Positions 63,185-64,000 of a DNA stretch of 64,000 nucleotides are shown here, piece by piece. The position numbers and the translations under genes were made by a program. The DNA comes from Mesorhizobium sp. dw_380 (GTDB taxonomy: Bacteria; Pseudomonadota; Alphaproteobacteria; Rhizobiales; Rhizobiaceae): positions 124,001 to 188,000 of the forward strand of contig NZ_JAFFIW010000009.1 in NCBI RefSeq assembly GCF_018588885.1, in the 5' to 3' direction. How positions within the stretch are numbered: position 1 is the first letter of the stretch; each line of letters opens with the position of its first letter. The notes below the pieces were generated by a model that was not told the DNA's origin, ran no database searches, and saw only the letters and a program-made list of their open reading frames with translations.

Positions 63185-63270
63185 AGTCGCGTCGCGTTTG
63201 CGACGCGCTTTAGGTCTTTGTTTGATGCATGTCATTGTCCCAAAACCGGATCCACTTTTGGGTGACATGC
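63185..63270. repeat. Interspersed double-hairpin repeat, copy 2 (reverse orientation of the copy at 45743)
   Basis: Outer arms GCATGTCA (63227-63234) and TGACATGC (63263-63270) with inner CCCAAAA/TTTTGGG, preceded by GCGTCGC...GCGACGC(GCTTT). The order is the reverse complement of copy 1 and the sequences agree almost throughout. Lies between the DUF982 gene and the Old Yellow Enzyme gene. Confidence 0.88.
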
Positions 63271-63365
63271 ACGGACGTCTCAGTAACCGCAATCGTTGCG
63301 CAGCCGGCGCGCGTTTGCCCAGCCGGTCGCACCGCCGAAAGCGCCGGCAGCGGCAGGCCGATGGG

Positions 63366-64000
63366 TCAGCTTGCCGCCTTCATCCAGTGCTCCATCGTCG
63401 TCACCGAGCGGGCGAGCTGTGGCGCCGGATAAATCTTTTCGCTGAATGTTGCGGCGGCACGCCAGCCCCAGCGCGGATCGGCGAGGAAGGCGCGCGCCAG
63501 CGCCACCATGTCGGCGCGGCCCTCGGCGATAACAGCCTCGGCCTGCTTCGGATCGTCGATCAGGCCGACCGCGCGGGTCGGAATGCCGGCGCCCTTGCGC
63601 ACGGCTTCCGCCAGATGCACCTGATAACCGGGGCCGGTCGGCAATTTCTGCAACGGCGAATTGCCGCCGCTGGAGCAGCAGAGATAGGCGACGCCCTCGG
63701 CCTTCAGCGCTTTTGCCACCTCGATTGCGTCCTCGACATCGAAGCCGCCATCGACCCAGTCCTTCACCGAAAGCCGCGTGCCAAGCATCAGCTTTGGCAC
63801 CGCTTTCTTCACCGCCCTGGCAATCTCAACGACAAGACGCATCCGGTTTTCCAGCGAGCCGCCCCAGCGGTCGGTACGCTGGTTGGACAGCGGCGACAGG
63901 AACTGGAAGATCAGGTAGCCATGCGCCGCGTGCAATTCGATGAAGTCGAAGCCGGCGCGTTCGGCTCGCCTTGCGGCTTCCACGAACCGCTCTATGAGCT
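63366..64000 (-). CDS. NADH:flavin oxidoreductase/Old Yellow Enzyme family (partial)
   Basis: C-terminal 211 codons of an OYE-family protein; the start lies beyond the window end. Landmarks: FDFIELHAAHGYLIFQFLSP, RTDRWGGSLENRMRLVVEI, GTRLSVKDW and a late DMVALARAFLADPRWGWRAA segment with the FMN-binding Arg region. OYE members reduce activated alkenes, nitro compounds or nitrate esters; YqjM-like xenobiotic reductases are the closest type by motif. Confidence 0.9.
   Translation of the reverse strand, partial: LIERFVEAARRAERAGFDFIELHAAHGYLIFQFLSPLSNQRTDRWGGSLENRMRLVVEIARAVKKAVPKLMLGTRLSVKDWVDGGFDVEDAIEVAKALKAEGVAYLCCSSGGNSPLQKLPTGPGYQVHLAEAVRKGAGIPTRAVGLIDDPKQAEAVIAEGRADMVALARAFLADPRWGWRAAATFSEKIYPAPQLARSVTTMEHWMKAAS

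Overview
The window looks like chromosomal DNA from an alphaproteobacterium of the Hyphomicrobiales, most likely Mesorhizobium or a close Phyllobacteriaceae relative. The inference rests on high G+C, the scattered purine genes (purL, purQ, purS, purC, purB) with bolA-grxD behind purL, the ATPase zeta inhibitor (DUF1476), a class II B12-dependent ribonucleotide reductase, many rhizobial-type small proteins (DUF1127, DUF982, DUF2171, DUF1176) and several palindromic interspersed repeats. I see no rRNA, tRNA, CRISPR array, transposase or phage gene.

Layout. 1-3.6 kb: a small secreted basic protein, rpsD with leader hairpin and terminator, ttcA, an inositol-monophosphatase-family gene and a periplasmic TonB/TolA-C-like protein. 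3.6-21 kb: mostly minus strand and rich in purine synthesis: purL (with membrane protein, bolA, grxD and a drug-efflux MFS gene behind it), purQ, purS, purC and purB. Interleaved are a MocR regulator divergent from a DUF1127 gene, a GST-lipoprotein-membrane protein operon, a lower-GC membrane-protein insert between purQ and purS, the ATPase inhibitor, an HpaI aldolase, an acyltransferase, an RBBP9-like hydrolase and a two-domain VOC enzyme. 21-24 kb: DUF2171, a P1 peptidase coupled to an orphan amino-acid ABC binding protein.

23.7-29.1 kb is a six-gene plus-strand operon for maturation of a molybdenum hydroxylase (xanthine dehydrogenase or aerobic CO dehydrogenase family): flavin reductase, MoxR/CoxD ATPase, CoxE VWA protein, XdhC split into two genes, and a MoeA-like/MocA-like fusion. 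No hydroxylase structural gene is present. 29-35.5 kb: hydrolase with a palindromic element at its 5' end, DUF1176 and DUF1993 proteins, an unpredicted short DUF1127 gene, a DnaJ-like protein, an aldo/keto reductase and a cysteine-desulfurase-like PLP enzyme.

35.5-41.1 kb is the most interesting part: five tightly packed minus-strand genes reading N,N-dimethylformamidase-like hydrolase, class III aminotransferase, BKACE beta-keto acid cleavage enzyme, GNAT acetyltransferase and acetylpolyamine amidohydrolase-like deacetylase. Together they suggest an undescribed catabolic route for an N-acylated amine or amide. 41-53 kb: small enzymes and envelope proteins (ParB-like single domain, AHSA1, GFA, UppP, transglutaminase-like protease, phosphodiester glycosidase, DedA, GH25 lysozyme lipoprotein, methyltransferase, VOC, DUF3592, TfoX-C and secreted unknowns). 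52.6-57.4 kb: nrdJ with NrdR-box-like sites upstream and a hicAB toxin-antitoxin pair 6 bp downstream. 57.4-64 kb: PilZ, Nudix, gpt, tandem UspA, CinA-like protein, membrane-anchored hydrolase, small proteins and a truncated Old Yellow Enzyme family gene at the window end.
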